This document shows, one piece after another, positions 1 through 5,083 of a stretch of 11,253 bases of DNA (position 1 is the stretch's first letter; each line of letters opens with the position of its first letter). A program made the position numbers and the translations under genes. Location: positions 4,862 to 16,114 of the forward strand of contig PMIZ01000196.1 in assembly GCA_003157225.1 (NCBI GenBank). The letters run 5' to 3'. Under the pieces are notes generated by a model. That model had not been told where the DNA came from, did no database searches, and saw only the letters and a program-made list of their open reading frames with translations. Source of the DNA: Actinomycetota bacterium (GTDB taxonomy: Bacteria; Actinomycetota; Thermoleophilia; RBG-16-64-13).

Positions 1-78
1 GATGTCACCGCAGACTCCTCCTATAGCCACTGCAGCCGGTTCGTCTGCCGGATCATCGAGGAGCGCGGCTGGCGATAG
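1..78 (+). CDS. 3' end of an unrecognised upstream gene (partial)
   Basis: The first 25 codons in frame 1 read as coding sequence ending in TAG at 76-78. Nearly all codons end in G or C, and the peptide contains Tyr, His, Cys, Phe and Trp and ends in RIIEERGWR. The competing frame 2 over the same bases starts with an ATG at 2, but it is a Ser/Ala/Gly-rich stretch using many codons that are rare elsewhere here (ATA, TCA, CCT, ACT). I therefore take frame 1 as the real tail of a preceding gene. It could instead be the N-terminal part of the HEAT gene before another frameshift. The family is not recognisable from so short a piece. Confidence 0.3.
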   Translation, partial: DVTADSSYSHCSRFVCRIIEERGWR

Positions 79-94
79 GCGAGATCAAAGCAGG

Positions 95-1109
95 GTGTTG
101 CCAGCTATCGCTTCTCTCCTCGCGACCCCGGTCGCGCGGACTCCCATGATCGCCTCAATGCGCACCGGCGCACCCCCCGTGCGACGGGCCGCCTTTCGCT
201 TTCTCGCCCAGAGTGATCCCGATGACCTGACCCTAGTGCTCTCTGCTGCACTCTCGGTTGAGGATCCGGTCGTCAGACTCTGGGCCGCGCGCGCCGCCAT
301 CTCCAGGCCTAAAGGGCAAGAACTCCGAGATGTCCTCGACAGGCTGTCTTCGGATCGATCTGGTTTCGTTCGACGGGAAGCGCTCGCCGTGTGGGCTGAC
401 GTCTTTCCTGGAGAGGCCCCCCCAAAGGCTCATGACGGCGCTCATGGACCGGAGTGCCGCTGTTCGAGGCGAGGCTCGCTTCCGTCTGCTGGAAAGCGGA
501 GTCGATTTCGCGCAGGTCTACCGTGACGCCATGGCGACTGATAATCTCGCCCGCTTCGTGACCGCGCTCTCTGGACTCGTCGAGACGGGTAATTCGCGCG
601 ACGCGGAGCGCCTGGCACCCCTCCTGTCGCACCCAACGACCAGGGTTCGACGTGTCGCAGTACGCGGCCTCCTGGGGCTTGGCGGCGAGCGCTACATGGA
701 ATCGGGGCTGGCTGTCCTCGCGGACGAGGCTCCCAGTGTTTCATCGGCGGCATGCTCCGCCTTGGGACCCCATGCATCTGCCATTGGCGGGTCTCGGCTG
801 TGGGCAGCCCTTCAGATGGCCAGCACAGACCACGCTCGCCAGAACGCCCTCCGAGTTCTGGCGCGCCTGCCCAAACGGGATGCTGTCACCTACCTGCTCC
901 TTGCGGCGGCTGAGAGCCAAGAGGCGCTCGCCTCCCTGGGTCAACAGTACCTGCGCAGGTGGAACGCGAAGTACAACATCACCCAGACGCCGCCCACCGA
1001 GGGGCAGCTGGAACGACTCAAGAATGTTCTGTCGGAGACCAAATCGGTGCTGCCTGCGATCGTGACGTCCGAGATTCGTTTCTCAGTCCGTTCGTTTGAC
1101 TTGGGGTGA
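95..1109 (+). pseudogene. HEAT-repeat protein, split by a frameshift at a run of seven C
   Basis: Two overlapping frames together encode one alpha-helical repeat protein. The first runs in frame 2 to about 420 and contains HEAT-like helices (VRRAAFRFLA, VVRLWAARAA, FVRREALAVW). The second continues in frame 3 to TGA at 1107-1109 with the same pattern (VRGEARFRLLES, VRRVAVRGLLGLG, RQNALRVLARL). The switch falls on a CCCCCCC run at 417-423. Removing one C joins the halves smoothly as FPGEAPQRLMTALMDRS. HEAT repeats form curved scaffolds for protein contacts, and no specific partner is visible. The start is uncertain: GTG at 95 is one option and ATG at 149 another. No signal peptide is seen. Codon use is less GC3-biased than in the - strand genes, which fits acquired DNA. 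The cause may be a real inactivating insertion, a phase-variable tract or a sequencing error. An attC-like site follows 15 bp after the stop. Confidence 0.7.
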
Positions 1110-1124
1110 CATACTAGCCGTGGT

Positions 1125-1187
1125 GCCGAACAAGCGATTGCAGCTGACTGCGTTACGCTTGCAGTTGAATCGCATCGAGCGTTAGGC
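1125..1187 (+). other. attC-like integron recombination site 1
   Basis: The site has the outline of an attC site. The left core is GCCGAAC (1125-1131) and the right core is GTTAGGC (1181-1187), nearly exact reverse complements. Inside, GCGATT (1134-1139) and CAGCTG (1141-1146) pair with CAGTTG and AATCGC (1162-1173), with one G-T wobble. The G at 1140 is left as a single extrahelical base, a hallmark of attC folding. The 63-bp length is normal for the class. Its first 12 bases differ by only one from those of the site at 2367. The left core departs from the RYYYAAC consensus at one position. A chance hairpin after a gene end is the alternative. Confidence 0.68.
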
Positions 1188-1206
1188 ACATCCAAACGAG
1201 AAGGCG

Positions 1207-1620
1207 ATGCTCATGCGAAGGCAGCTCGGTGTAGTAGGGGTCCTTTTGGCTTCGCTCGTGCTGTTGGGAGCCTGCGGTAGCGCGTCAACCCTGTCTTCGG
1301 GCATCTACGGCATCGCCGTTGCTAATCACGGCGGCTTGATGGCTAGCCCGCCCACGCCCGCGCCATTGCCCGGTGGTTTCGGACTCAGCGAACTCGAGCC
1401 CTACAGTCGTGCCGCTATCGTTGTGGCAACTGTGACTGAGAACGGGTCGGGCAAAGTCGTGGCCAATGTCACCGCGGGCGCAGATGGGATCTTCAAGGTC
1501 GCGCTGGCGCCTGGCCCATACGTGGTCCGCTACGCGCCACCCTACGCATCCGCCGACGTGCGTGTCACCGTACAGGCCGGAAAGTATGCGCGTGTGATTG
1601 TCCAGACATTTCGTCATTGA
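1207..1620 (+). CDS. Small lipoprotein with a carboxypeptidase-regulatory-like beta-sandwich domain
   Basis: A 137-residue protein with a classic lipoprotein signal. It has a basic N-terminus (MRR), a hydrophobic stretch at about residues 7-20, then the lipobox LLGAC with Cys23 as the predicted lipidated residue, so it should be anchored on the outer face of the membrane. After a Pro-rich linker (about residues 40-52), the C-terminal 80 residues look like a small beta-sandwich of the carboxypeptidase-regulatory type (GADGIFKVALAPGPYVVRY). Function is unknown. An AAGG ribosome site at 1201-1204 is closely followed by ATG 1207; an in-frame ATG at 1213 is an equally good start, since the signal peptide still begins with MRRQ. 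It lies between two attC-like sites, so it reads as a one-gene cassette. No convincing promoter of its own is seen, and it may depend on read-through. Confidence 0.75.
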   Translation: MLMRRQLGVVGVLLASLVLLGACGSASTLSSGIYGIAVANHGGLMASPPTPAPLPGGFGLSELEPYSRAAIVVATVTENGSGKVVANVTAGADGIFKVALAPGPYVVRYAPPYASADVRVTVQAGKYARVIVQTFRH

Positions 1621-1640
1621 TGACATGGGCCAAGAGTGAT

Positions 1641-1712
1641 GGCTCGAGTGCCTGTCATCTGCATCCAGACGGACAACGGTACGCGTTGCCGCTGATGCCG
1701 ATGACGTTAGCC
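1641..1712 (+). other. Long stem-loop with a GTTAGCC end; degenerate attC-like site 2
   Basis: GTCATC-T-GCATC (1654-1665) pairs with GATGC-C-GATGAC (1694-1705) apart from one mismatch. The stem continues through AG, CGG and CAACG on the left against CGTTG, CCG and CT on the right, closing a loop of about five bases. The left arm carries three unpaired single bases (C1666, A1669, A1673) and the right arm none, which recalls the one-sided extrahelical bases of attC sites. GTTAGCC (1706-1712) abuts the stem like a right core, but the expected left partner is poor (GGCTCGA at 1641). No T-run follows, so it is not a standard intrinsic terminator. Position between two gene units supports an attC reading; core quality argues against it. 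Confidence 0.42.
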
Positions 1713-1737
1713 GCATTCAGAGTCGCGCTCAGTGCGG

Positions 1738-1746
1738 TGCTATAAT
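1738..1746 (+). promoter_or_regulatory. Extended -10 promoter of the phd-relE pair
   Basis: TGCTATAAT is a perfect extended -10 element (TGn plus TATAAT at 1741-1746). No good -35 is seen, which an extended -10 can tolerate. Transcription should begin near 1753, about 30 bases before the GTG start at 1783. GTGCGGT occurs directly repeated at 1732-1738 and 1763-1769, on either side of the predicted start of transcription, and might be part of an operator. Confidence 0.6.
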
Positions 1747-1782
1747 CGGGACCAGAAGTGTGGTGCGGTCGTGGAGGCGAAC

Positions 1783-2058
1783 GTGGGCGCTGCGGTGAAG
1801 TTCTCGGAGGATATCGTCCCGCTCGGCGACATGAAGGTGAACCCGGGCAAGATCGTGCGTCGTGTGGACGAGACTGGTCGCCCGGTTCTGCTGACCATCC
1901 ATGGACGGGGTGTAGCAGTCGTGCAGGCGCTTTCTGAGTACGAGTCGGCCCAGGAGGAACGGGAGTTCATGCGGGCTGTCGTGGCCGGCCTCGCCGACAT
2001 CGACGCTGGACGCGTAGTCCCGCTCGAGGAAGTGAAGCGCCGTCTGGGTATTGACTGA
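1783..2058 (+). CDS. Antitoxin, Phd/YefM family
   Basis: A 91-residue antitoxin of the Phd/YefM fold, which neutralises the toxin encoded next and usually represses its own promoter through the N-terminal domain. The N-terminal half carries the family signature: a region placing limits on a short helix (DIVPLGDMKVNPGKIVRRVDE) followed by RPVLLTIHGRGVAVVQALSEYE. The acidic C-terminal tail (ADIDAGRVVPLEEVKRRLG) is the usual toxin-binding segment. I chose GTG at 1783 because GGAGG at 1773-1777 sits five bases upstream and because the predicted transcript begins near 1753. The longer reading from 1732 would start upstream of the -10 element. Its TGA overlaps the toxin ATG by one base (TGATG), indicating translational coupling. 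It lies between attC-like sites, as expected for a toxin-antitoxin cassette. Confidence 0.88.
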   Translation: MGAAVKFSEDIVPLGDMKVNPGKIVRRVDETGRPVLLTIHGRGVAVVQALSEYESAQEEREFMRAVVAGLADIDAGRVVPLEEVKRRLGID

Positions 2059-2372
2059 TGGCTGCGCGGCTCGAAGTCGAGTTTGCGAAGTCAGCCGAGG
2101 ACGACCTGCAGGATATCCTGGCCTGGTACTCGTCTCAGCAGGTGCCCGAAGTCGGCAAGCGCCTGGTTGCCGCCGTCATCGAGCGCGCCGGTCAACTGGC
2201 GGCGTTCCCGGATAGCGGCAAGGTCGTCCCAGAGTTCGAGACGCCATGGCTTCGAGAACTCGAGCTGCCACCGTACCGGATCGTCTACCGTCGTGATGAC
2301 TTGGTGGTCACCATCGTCCGCGTGTGGCGCAGCGAAAGGGTCATGGACCCGAGCTTGAGCGGAAACGCCTAA
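2058..2372 (+). CDS. Toxin, RelE/ParE family
   Basis: A 104-residue toxin of the RelE/ParE superfamily. Seen in the sequence: the N-terminal helices with AEDDLQDILAWYSSQ, a middle FPDSGKVVPEF turn, then the beta-strands LRELELPPYRIVYRRDD and VVTIVRVWRSERV, which form the usual C-terminal sheet. Members of this superfamily either cleave mRNA on the ribosome (RelE-like) or poison DNA gyrase (ParE-like). The -RVWRSER- ending is common in sequences annotated as either, so I do not choose between them. The ATG overlaps the antitoxin stop. The last codons GCC TAA C form the left core of the downstream attC-like site, so the stop codon is part of that site, as is often seen in integron cassettes. 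Confidence 0.87.
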   Translation: MAARLEVEFAKSAEDDLQDILAWYSSQQVPEVGKRLVAAVIERAGQLAAFPDSGKVVPEFETPWLRELELPPYRIVYRRDDLVVTIVRVWRSERVMDPSLSGNA

Positions 2373-2469
2373 CAAGCGCATGGGCTGCCTAGACAAACCG
2401 GCGGTGCAAGGCATTCTCCGCTTGCATGGCGCGCGGCCGGTCTGCTGGTCATGCGCAAGAACGTTACGA
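2367..2469 (+). other. attC-like integron recombination site 3
   Basis: A 103-bp imperfect palindrome following the relE-like gene. The left core GCCTAAC (2367-2373) fits the RYYYAAC consensus exactly and contains the toxin's TAA. GCGCATG (2376-2382) pairs perfectly with CATGCGC (2450-2456), ACCGGC (2397-2402) with GCCGGT (2436-2441), and TGCAAG (2405-2410) with CTTGCA (2421-2426), giving nested stems. The right core GTTACGA (2463-2469) keeps the essential GTT but departs from RRRY. The left end shares 11 of its first 12 bases with the site at 1125. The weak right core may mean a decayed end of an array. Confidence 0.66.
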
Positions 2470-2494
2470 ATAGCCGTCGCATTGGCTCCTCAGC

Positions 2495-2522
2495 TTGAAT
2501 CAGTCTTCACCTGACGTATAAT
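2495..2522 (+). promoter_or_regulatory. vapBC promoter
   Basis: TTGAAT (2495-2500) and a perfect TATAAT (2517-2522) are separated by 16 bases. Transcription should start near 2529, giving a leader of about 28 bases before the ATG at 2557. This rules out the longer start at 2530, which would sit at the transcript's first base. Confidence 0.7.
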
Positions 2523-2544
2523 AGACTGGATGGTTGTACGTCAG
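2511..2544. promoter_or_regulatory. Inverted-repeat operator over the vapBC promoter
   Basis: CTGACGTA (2511-2518) is exactly repeated in inverse as TACGTCAG (2537-2544), with 18 bases between. The left arm runs into the -10 element; the right arm overlaps the AGGAGG ribosome site (2543-2548). Ribbon-helix-helix antitoxins normally bind such repeats to repress their own operon. In the transcript only the right arm is retained, so a DNA operator is more likely than an RNA hairpin. Confidence 0.6.
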
Positions 2545-2556
2545 GAGGCATTCCGC

Positions 2557-2817
2557 ATGAACACGAAACTCACTCTTCGGCTCGATGACGAGCTCATCGC
2601 CAGGGCCAAGCGCCATTCGGCCAAGTCCGGCAAGTCCGTCTCGCAGTTGGTCTCGGACTACTTCACGCTCATCGATTCGCAGGAGTCTGACGTCGAGATC
2701 ACTCCGCGCGTCCGCTCGCTGCGCGGCGTGCTCGCGGGCTCAGGTCTGGATGAGCGCGACTATCGTCGTCATCTGGAGGAGAAGCACCGGCGAAGGTGCT
2801 CTTCGACACGAACGTGA
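2557..2817 (+). CDS. Ribbon-helix-helix antitoxin, DUF6364/VapB-like
   Basis: An 86-residue antitoxin. The N-terminus is a typical ribbon-helix-helix: a beta-strand KLTLRLDDE followed by helices LIARAKRHSAKSGKSVSQLVSDYF. This dimeric fold binds the operator, while the rest (about residues 45-80) should wrap the toxin. The ATG at 2557 is set by AGGAGG at 2543-2548, eight bases upstream, and by the position of the promoter. The reading frame overlaps the toxin gene by 22 bases, and the last residues (RRRCSSTRT) are encoded in that overlap. They look unlike the usual family ending, so a slightly longer tail than usual is likely. Regulation is probably by self-repression at the 2511-2544 repeat, with the toxin as co-repressor. 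Confidence 0.85.
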   Translation: MNTKLTLRLDDELIARAKRHSAKSGKSVSQLVSDYFTLIDSQESDVEITPRVRSLRGVLAGSGLDERDYRRHLEEKHRRRCSSTRT

Positions 2818-3212
2818 TCCTCGACCACCTGCTCGAGCGTGAGCCACACGTCGATGTCGCGGAGCGACTACTAAGCCTCGTCGACACCGGGGAGATCGAA
2901 GGCATTATCTGTGCGACGACTGCCACCACGATTCACTACCTCGCATCGAAAACGGTCGGCGCCGCGGCGGCTGCGGACCACTTGCGCGCGCTCCTCGCGA
3001 TCTTCAACGTAGCTTGCGTCGACCGGGAGGTCTTGCGCGGTGCCCTCGACACGGGCTTTTCTGACTACGAAGATGCCGTCCTGCACGAAGCGGCGCGTGC
3101 CGCAGGCGCGGCTGCGATTGTCACCCGCAACGGCAAGGACTTCTCACGCTCGTCGCTTCCGGTTTTCGATCCGACAGAGCTGCTGGCGGCCGTGCAGGCC
3201 GGCGCAGCATGA
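2796..3212 (+). CDS. PIN-domain toxin ribonuclease, VapC-like
   Basis: A 138-residue PIN-domain protein, an Mg-dependent ribonuclease that in VapC toxins typically cuts tRNA or rRNA. Visible motifs: the first catalytic Asp in LFDTNVILD (Asp4), the second acidic cluster in GFSDYEDAVLHEAA (Asp90, Glu92, Asp93), and VTRNGKDF near residues 109-116. The position that holds a Glu in many VapC proteins reads TTATTIHYLASK here, without an acid. This variation is common in toxins paired with this antitoxin type, so it need not mean inactivity. The only plausible start is GTG at 2796, inside the antitoxin gene; a GGAGGA at 2775-2780 lies rather far upstream. It converges on the phosphofructokinase gene with only 16 bases between the stops, leaving no room for an attC site or clear terminator. 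Confidence 0.85.
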   Translation: MLFDTNVILDHLLEREPHVDVAERLLSLVDTGEIEGIICATTATTIHYLASKTVGAAAAADHLRALLAIFNVACVDREVLRGALDTGFSDYEDAVLHEAARAAGAAAIVTRNGKDFSRSSLPVFDPTELLAAVQAGAA

Positions 3213-3228
3213 TCGGCGGCATTCTAAC

Positions 3229-4272
3229 CTAGCCGAAGAACACCTTCGCCAGGTCCCACCAATACTGGGTGACCAGCTTCTTTGTGTCCACCGCTTCGGC
3301 GAGCGGCACCGACACGATGTCGTCGCCCTTGAGCCCGGCCATCATGCCCCATTCGCCGGCGGCCACCATCTCAGCCGCCTTGACGCCGAAGCGGCTGCCG
3401 AGCACCCGGTCGTGCGCCGTCGGGCTGCCGCCGCGCTGGACGTAGCCCAGGGTGGTGTCGCGCACGTCCTTGCCGGTGAGCCGCTTGATCTCACGGGCGA
3501 ATACGGCCCCCACGCCGCCCAACTTGACGTTGCCAAAGGCGTCCACTTCGTCGGAAGCCAGCACTTCCTTCTGCTCGCCCGACCGCCAGAGGATCTTCGC
3601 CCCCTCGCTCACGCACACAACACTGAACCTCTTGCCCCGCGCCCAGCGGGCCTCGATGAGGTCGGCCACGTCCTCGACGGTCATGGGAAACTCGGGGGTG
3701 ACGATGACGTCGGCGCCGCCGGCGAGGCCGCTCACGAGGGCGATCCATCCGGCCGAGCGGCCCATGACCTCCACTACCATGACGCGCTGATGCGACTCGG
3801 CCGTGGAGTGCAACCGGTCGATGGCCTCGGTGGCTATGGAGACCGCGGTGTCGAAGCCGAAGGTGTAGTCGGTACCGGAGAGGTCGTTGTCGATGGTCTT
3901 GGGCACACCGATGACGCGGGTGCCGAAGCCTTCGAAGAGGTGCTTGGCGACACCTAGAGTGTCGTCACCGCCGATGGCGACCAGCGCGTCGATGCCCAAT
4001 TCTTGCAGGCTCTTGACGGCCTTCTCCGGACCGCCGTCTATCTTGAACAGGTTGGTGCGAGAGGTGCCGAGAATGGTGCCACCCACATGCAGGATGCCCG
4101 AGACCGCGTCCAGGTCGAGAGCAGCGACATCCTTCTCCAGGAGCCCTTTCCACCCCCACTTGATCCCCGTGAACTCAAAGCCGAAGTCCTTGAGCCCTTT
4201 GCGGACGAGCGCCCGGATCACCGGGTTGAGTCCAGGACAGTCGCCGCCTCCGGTGAGGACACCAACGTTCAT
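3229..4272 (-). CDS. pfp: Phosphofructokinase, pyrophosphate-dependent type
   Basis: A 347-residue enzyme of the PfkA superfamily, phosphorylating fructose 6-phosphate to the 1,6-bisphosphate in glycolysis, in the cytoplasm. The N-terminal GVLTGGGDCPGLN binds the phosphoryl donor. Donor choice can be read from two sites. GGDDT (residues 101-105) has Asp where ATP enzymes have Gly, and PKTIDND (124-130) has Lys where ATP enzymes have Gly; both mark the pyrophosphate-dependent type, making the reaction reversible. MGRSAGWIA (170-178) and the late GYVQRGGSPTAHDR are the substrate and effector region. I chose ATG at 4272, not the upstream ATG at 4311, because GGAGAG sits just before it and homology begins at MNVGVLTGG. 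The gene follows the flavoprotein gene by 14 bases, so the two are probably co-transcribed. Confidence 0.92.
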   Translation of the reverse strand: MNVGVLTGGGDCPGLNPVIRALVRKGLKDFGFEFTGIKWGWKGLLEKDVAALDLDAVSGILHVGGTILGTSRTNLFKIDGGPEKAVKSLQELGIDALVAIGGDDTLGVAKHLFEGFGTRVIGVPKTIDNDLSGTDYTFGFDTAVSIATEAIDRLHSTAESHQRVMVVEVMGRSAGWIALVSGLAGGADVIVTPEFPMTVEDVADLIEARWARGKRFSVVCVSEGAKILWRSGEQKEVLASDEVDAFGNVKLGGVGAVFAREIKRLTGKDVRDTTLGYVQRGGSPTAHDRVLGSRFGVKAAEMVAAGEWGMMAGLKGDDIVSVPLAEAVDTKKLVTQYWWDLAKVFFG

Positions 4273-4286
4273 CAGCTCTCCTTTGT

Positions 4287-4850
4287 CTAGGGCGTTACTC
4301 TGCGGGCCCAACCGACCAGTGCGACCAGGTAGGCTCGCAGGCGCTCACGTTGCTCTTGGTCTGTCAGATCGCCGTTCGCGTCGCACTTCTCCCCCGCATT
4401 GGGCAGGCGGAACTCCGGCTGTGCCATGACCAGAGTGTCGGTGAAGACGAACACCTGGCGCAGCGCAAGTTGCGCCCTCATCGTGCCGCTCTCGCCGCTC
4501 GACGCGCCGACGATGCCGGCCGGCTTGCCGCGCAGGCAGCAGGTCTTGGGTGGTCGCGAAGCCCAGTCGATGGCGTTCTTGAGCACGCCGGGGATGGAGT
4601 AGTTGTATTCAGGGGTGGCGACGAGAAGGGCGTCGGCGAGCAGGATCTGCCGCTTGAGGTCCTCGACCACGAGCGGATCGCCGTGGCTCTGCACGTCGGC
4701 ATCGTAGGGCGGGATGTCACGGATATCGAAGGTGTCTAAGACCACTCCGGGCGGAAGGAGCCCCGCCGTGGCACGCAGCAATCCGCGATTGTAGGAGCCG
4801 GCACGCAGGCTGCCCGCGATGCCCAGGACGTGAAACCCACCGTCGTCCAT
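4287..4850 (-). CDS. NADPH-dependent FMN reductase-family flavoprotein
   Basis: A 187-residue flavodoxin-fold protein of the NADPH-dependent FMN reductase family (chromate/quinone/azo-reductase group). The FMN phosphate loop is GSLRAGSYNR (residues 14-23), and the isoalloxazine-binding motif is PEYNYSIPGVLKNAIDW (80-96), followed by SRP and a GIVGASSGESGTMRAQ segment (112-127). Such enzymes pass electrons from NAD(P)H to FMN or to quinones and other small oxidants. The ATG at 4850 is preceded by a GGGAGGG ribosome site. The pfp ribosome site lies within the 14-base gap downstream. Upstream is the 167-bp palindrome and then the transhydroxylase gene on the same strand. A role with aromatic or quinone compounds is possible from context but not shown. 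Confidence 0.88.
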   Translation of the reverse strand: MDDGGFHVLGIAGSLRAGSYNRGLLRATAGLLPPGVVLDTFDIRDIPPYDADVQSHGDPLVVEDLKRQILLADALLVATPEYNYSIPGVLKNAIDWASRPPKTCCLRGKPAGIVGASSGESGTMRAQLALRQVFVFTDTLVMAQPEFRLPNAGEKCDANGDLTDQEQRERLRAYLVALVGWARRVTP

Positions 4851-4916
4851 CGACCCTCCCTGAAAGGCTGCTAGAGGTCGGTTGCCGGAATCAGGTTACC
4901 ATCGCGGGCTCGGTGC

Positions 4917-5083
4917 TAGCAGGCTGCTGAAAAGTGACGTTTCGCCATGAGGGCGCGATGGGCGCGCGCAAGACTAGGACGCGACGAGCGCCAATAGCAG
5001 GGCTATTGGCGCGACCGAGGACGACGTGTTGCGCCGCCCAGTGCGTTCTCGTGGCCGGGACTTCGCTTTTCGGCAGCCTTCTA
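4917..5083. repeat. 167-bp imperfect palindrome (MITE-like or structured element)
   Basis: The whole intergenic block is one inverted repeat centred on base 5000. The outer ends are TAGCAGGCTG at 4917 and the inverse of TAGAAGGCTG ending at 5083. A GAAAAG segment follows, then a weakly paired middle, then a perfect core: GCGCCAATAGC (4988-4998) against GCTATTGGCGC (5002-5012) with a 3-base loop. With two single-base bulges I count roughly 54 Watson-Crick pairs. Its right end is the TAG stop of the transhydroxylase gene. The GGCTGCTGAAAAG-type tip recalls termini of some DDE transposon-derived miniature elements, but no transposase or clear target duplication is seen. Confidence 0.72.

Noticed and set aside
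2..94. ATG at position 2 as the start of the HEAT gene
   Set aside because: Frame 2 here is a low-complexity Ser/Ala/Gly stretch with rare codons, whereas frame 1 has coding-like codon use to a TAG at 76-78.
1125..1187. The hairpin after the HEAT gene as an intrinsic terminator
   Set aside because: There is no T-run after it, the stem has a single extrahelical base and the ends form matched GCC-AAC/GTT-GGC cores, which fits attC better.
3213..3228. TTCTAAC after vapC as the left core of a further attC site
   Set aside because: Only 16 bases separate the two convergent genes and no partner core or stem follows.
3040..3957. A 305-codon + strand open frame across vapC and pfp
   Set aside because: It overlaps two recognised genes, one on each strand, and its sequence changes character at the junction; it is an out-of-frame shadow.
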